A stretch of DNA of 54,538 nucleotides, from contig JABDBQ010000014.1 in assembly GCA_013288555.1 (NCBI GenBank), positions 1 through 54,538 of the forward strand. Reading direction: 5' to 3'. The position numbers and the translations under genes were made by a program. The DNA is from Bacteroidota bacterium. GTDB taxonomy: Bacteria; Bacteroidota; Bacteroidia; CAILMK01. Shown piece by piece: positions 52,158-54,538 of this stretch; the stretch's first letter is position 1; each line of letters starts with the position of its first letter. The notes beneath the pieces are model-generated. The model searched no databases, had not been told where the DNA came from, and saw only the letters and a list, made by a program, of their open reading frames with translations.

Positions 52158-54538
52158 ATGAAAACTAAAATTTTTACCAGATTCTTAGCCATTGCGTTCC
52201 TCCTCCTGGGCACGTTCTCGGCTAAATCACAATGTCAGCCCTCCGGGACTGGTACCTGGAAGTATTTTGTTCCTGTAACTGTCACTAACAATGATACAAC
52301 AGGACATTCTAATTACCAGGTTAAAGTTACGGTGAATACCGCAGACCTTTATACTTCAAAGCATCACATGAATGCCAATGGTACGGATATAAGGTTTATG
52401 GATGCCACTTGTAATAACTTATTTTACTGGATTGAGGATGGAACATTTGGAACTTCAAGCACCATAATCTGGGTGAAGACCAAAACAATTCCACTCAATG
52501 CCAGTCAGACAATTACAATGTTTTATGGTAATACATCTGCCACAACAACCGTAGCAAATGGCGATTCGACTTTTGACTTTTTTGACGATTTTACTAAGAG
52601 TGTAACCATTGGAACAGGAAAAAATGCATATACTGAGCCTGATACTTCTAAATGGACTATAAGCAAACCTTCATTAGCTGCTTTCTCTATTGCAAACGAT
52701 TTGTTTACAGTTTCAACAACTTCAACCGGAACTGCAGCAAGCATTTCATCAAAGAAATTTTTTAATAGTGCAATTACTTTCGAAGCAAACGTGACCACTT
52801 CAAGTGGAACAGGCGGTTTTAATTATGGCATGGGAATTTTCAACCAAACAGGGTATTTTGGATATTCATTAAATTACACAATACCAACTTCACCAACTGC
52901 AACTTATATGTCGCTAACCCCATCTGCTACCGGTTGCTCAAATGCCTGGTATCAGGGATCCGGTACAACTGCGACACCAAATACAGTGAATGGAAACTGG
53001 GGCATTGCATGGCCTGTTTCTAATTTGCAATATTCTTTCTGGCCTGGTGGTGCAATTCCAACGAGCAATTCAAACATTACAATTAGCGGACAAGTTAAAG
53101 TAGCGTTAGGTATGCTCTGCTCCAGCGGTGGAACAGGTTCTGTTTCTTTCGACTGGGCTCGCGTTCGTAAGTATGCTTCAAAAGAACCAGGTGTTCAAAA
53201 CGGTAGTGAAACCCTCAACTATCCTGTTATTTCCGTTTTTGGGAACAGCACTATTATCACAAGTGGTTCAACAAGTGTTACAACCAGCAACGCTACTAAT
53301 TTTGGTACAGCTACCATTCCTGCTGGCTCTATAAGCGAAACATATACTATTACCAATTCAGGTGGATTGCCATTGACTTTATCTTCTATTGGTATCAGTG
53401 GAACCAATTCATCAAACTATACTTTAAGCGGAATTTCATTCCCTACGACTCTTGCAGCAACGACTGGTTCGACAACTTTTACAGTTACATTTAATACTAA
53501 CACATCGGGCATTTATAATGGTACAATTACTGTAAACAGTAATGATCCGAATACATCCGCATATAACTATGCTATCCAGGCAACGGATGCTTATCCTATT
53601 ATCAATGTCACTGGAAACAGCAACAACATCAGTTCAGGTGCTACCACTGTTTCTACTTCAAATGCTACGAATTTCGGTACTACTACATCTGGTACTTCTT
53701 CTGAAACATTTACAGTACAAAATAATGGAACGGCTCCTCTTAGTATCTCTTCAGTAAGTATCGGTGGAACAAATGCTTCTGATTTCAGTGTGACAACCTC
53801 ACCTGCATCTTCTGTAAGCGCTAACGGTTCTACTACATTTACGGTTACCTTCAATTCTGCTTCTGCAGGTACTTTTAATGGTACGGTAACTATTGCAAGC
53901 AACGATCCGAACACTGCTTCTTATACTTATGCCATTGCTGCTACTGCTGCGTATCCTGCAATCAATGTTACTGGAAACAGCAACAACATCAGTTCAGGTG
54001 CTACCACTGTTTCTACTTCAAATGCTACGAACTTCGGTACCACTACATCTGGTACTTCTTCTGAAACTTTCACAGTACAAAATAATGGAACGGCTCCTCT
54101 TAGTATCTCTTCAGTAAGTATCGGTGGAACAAATGCTTCTGATTTCAGCGTGACAACCTCACCTGCATCATCTGTAAGCGCTAACGGTTCTACTACATTT
54201 ACGGTTACCTTCAATTCTGCTTCTGCAGGTACTTTTGGTGGTACGGTAACTATTGCAAGCAACGATCCGAACACTGCTTCTTATACTTATGCCATTGCTG
54301 CTACTGCTGCATATCCTGCAATCAATGTTACTGGAAACAGCAGCAACATCAATTCAGGTGCTACCACTGTTTCTACTTCAAATGCTACGAACTTCGGTAC
54401 CACTACATCTGGTACTTCTTCTGAAACATTTACAGTACAAAATAATGGAACGGCTCCTCTTAGTATCTCTTCAGTAAGTATCGGTGGAACAAATGCTTCT
54501 GATTTCAGTGTGACAACCTCACCTGCATCTTCTGTAAG
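52158..54538 (+). CDS. Large secreted protein: DUF2341 domain plus choice-of-anchor-D repeats (3' end cut by window)
   Basis: From ATG 52158 the frame stays open to the window edge (793 codons seen). A signal peptide, MKTKIFTRFLAIAFLLLGTFSAKSQ, is followed by a DUF2341 domain (about 35-140: KYFVPVTVTNNDTTGHSNYQVKVTVNT...TIPLNASQTITMFYGN) and a lectin-like region ending SFDWARVRKYASKEPGV (about 350). Then ~120-residue choice-of-anchor D (ASH/SPD-2/Hydin-like) Ig-type repeats begin: one diverged copy (from about 53219) and near-identical copies at 53591, 53951 and 54311, spaced exactly 360 bp. Likely an exported surface or adhesin protein, possibly a type IX substrate; the C-terminal sorting signal would be outside the window. 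Confidence 0.88.
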   Translation, partial: MKTKIFTRFLAIAFLLLGTFSAKSQCQPSGTGTWKYFVPVTVTNNDTTGHSNYQVKVTVNTADLYTSKHHMNANGTDIRFMDATCNNLFYWIEDGTFGTSSTIIWVKTKTIPLNASQTITMFYGNTSATTTVANGDSTFDFFDDFTKSVTIGTGKNAYTEPDTSKWTISKPSLAAFSIANDLFTVSTTSTGTAASISSKKFFNSAITFEANVTTSSGTGGFNYGMGIFNQTGYFGYSLNYTIPTSPTATYMSLTPSATGCSNAWYQGSGTTATPNTVNGNWGIAWPVSNLQYSFWPGGAIPTSNSNITISGQVKVALGMLCSSGGTGSVSFDWARVRKYASKEPGVQNGSETLNYPVISVFGNSTIITSGSTSVTTSNATNFGTATIPAGSISETYTITNSGGLPLTLSSIGISGTNSSNYTLSGISFPTTLAATTGSTTFTVTFNTNTSGIYNGTITVNSNDPNTSAYNYAIQATDAYPIINVTGNSNNISSGATTVSTSNATNFGTTTSGTSSETFTVQNNGTAPLSISSVSIGGTNASDFSVTTSPASSVSANGSTTFTVTFNSASAGTFNGTVTIASNDPNTASYTYAIAATAAYPAINVTGNSNNISSGATTVSTSNATNFGTTTSGTSSETFTVQNNGTAPLSISSVSIGGTNASDFSVTTSPASSVSANGSTTFTVTFNSASAGTFGGTVTIASNDPNTASYTYAIAATAAYPAINVTGNSSNINSGATTVSTSNATNFGTTTSGTSSETFTVQNNGTAPLSISSVSIGGTNASDFSVTTSPASSV
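53591..54538 (+). repeat. 360-bp in-frame tandem repeat encoding choice-of-anchor-D domains
   Basis: Period exactly 360 bp (120 residues), compared at atcaatgt...ctggaaacagc (53609, 53969, 54329). Differences between copies are few (for example gtacttttaatgg versus gtacttttggtgg), so amplification is recent. The third copy is cut by the window end. Confidence 0.9.

Noticed and set aside
52523-54274. Minus-strand frames of 91-115 codons opposite the surface protein
   Set aside because: They are shadows created by the repeated domains; identical peptides recur every 360 bp.

Overview
The window looks like a chromosomal segment of a moderately AT-rich member of the Bacteroidota. The evidence is a gliding/type IX secretion gene (gldN), frequent promoter boxes of the Bacteroidota type TAnnTTTG, a secreted S9 dipeptidyl-peptidase, a TPR-type histidine kinase, a TonB/MORN-like protein, a DUF2341/choice-of-anchor-D surface protein, weak Shine-Dalgarno signals, and intergenic spaces full of short palindromic repeats.

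Bases 1-38,480 are mostly housekeeping. In order: gldN (5' end missing), purA and a Fur-family regulator, a rel/spoT ppGpp enzyme, tRNA-Leu(UAG) beside a four-helix-bundle gene broken by one stop codon, a HipA-like kinase with its DUF3037 partner, a histidine kinase behind an ABC transporter, a PldA-like outer-membrane protein and a haem lipoprotein, pdhA, a TPR membrane protein, ribH, ridA, a yqeY-like gene, a cvpA-like gene, murB, gdhA, csaA, a fatty-acid desaturase, an S9 peptidase, a tandem Usp protein, ruvB, queG, a GxxExxY gene with two in-frame stops, a biotin carrier, two related TPR lipoproteins, a lytic transglycosylase, a YeiH-type transporter and uvrA.

Bases 38,480-49,350 are accessory. 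The centre is a strikingly AT-rich three-gene cassette (40,082-45,148): an AAA ATPase with a long helical N-terminal region; a protein joining a nucleoside-deoxyribosyltransferase-like domain to PEP-synthase-like segments with a phosphohistidine-type TSH motif; and a small membrane-anchored protein. Inverted copies of a ~60-bp repeat flank it. I could not match it to a named system, and it is the best candidate for an undescribed (probably anti-phage) system. Around it lie two PIN-domain toxin-antitoxin pairs (one antitoxin is only 57 codons), a frameshifted YciI gene, a glyoxalase-fold protein, an orphan DNA-binding-like protein, and several repeat families.

Bases 49,365-54,538 return to metabolism (hutU, a nitroreductase) and end inside a large secreted protein built of nearly identical 360-bp repeats that runs off the window.

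A second theme is the repeats. Tiny palindromes of 16-28 bp with CCCG...CGGG ends sit inside other intergenic repeats, and comparison of filled and empty copies suggests they insert cleanly. Annotation rests on reading motifs by eye; no database search was possible.
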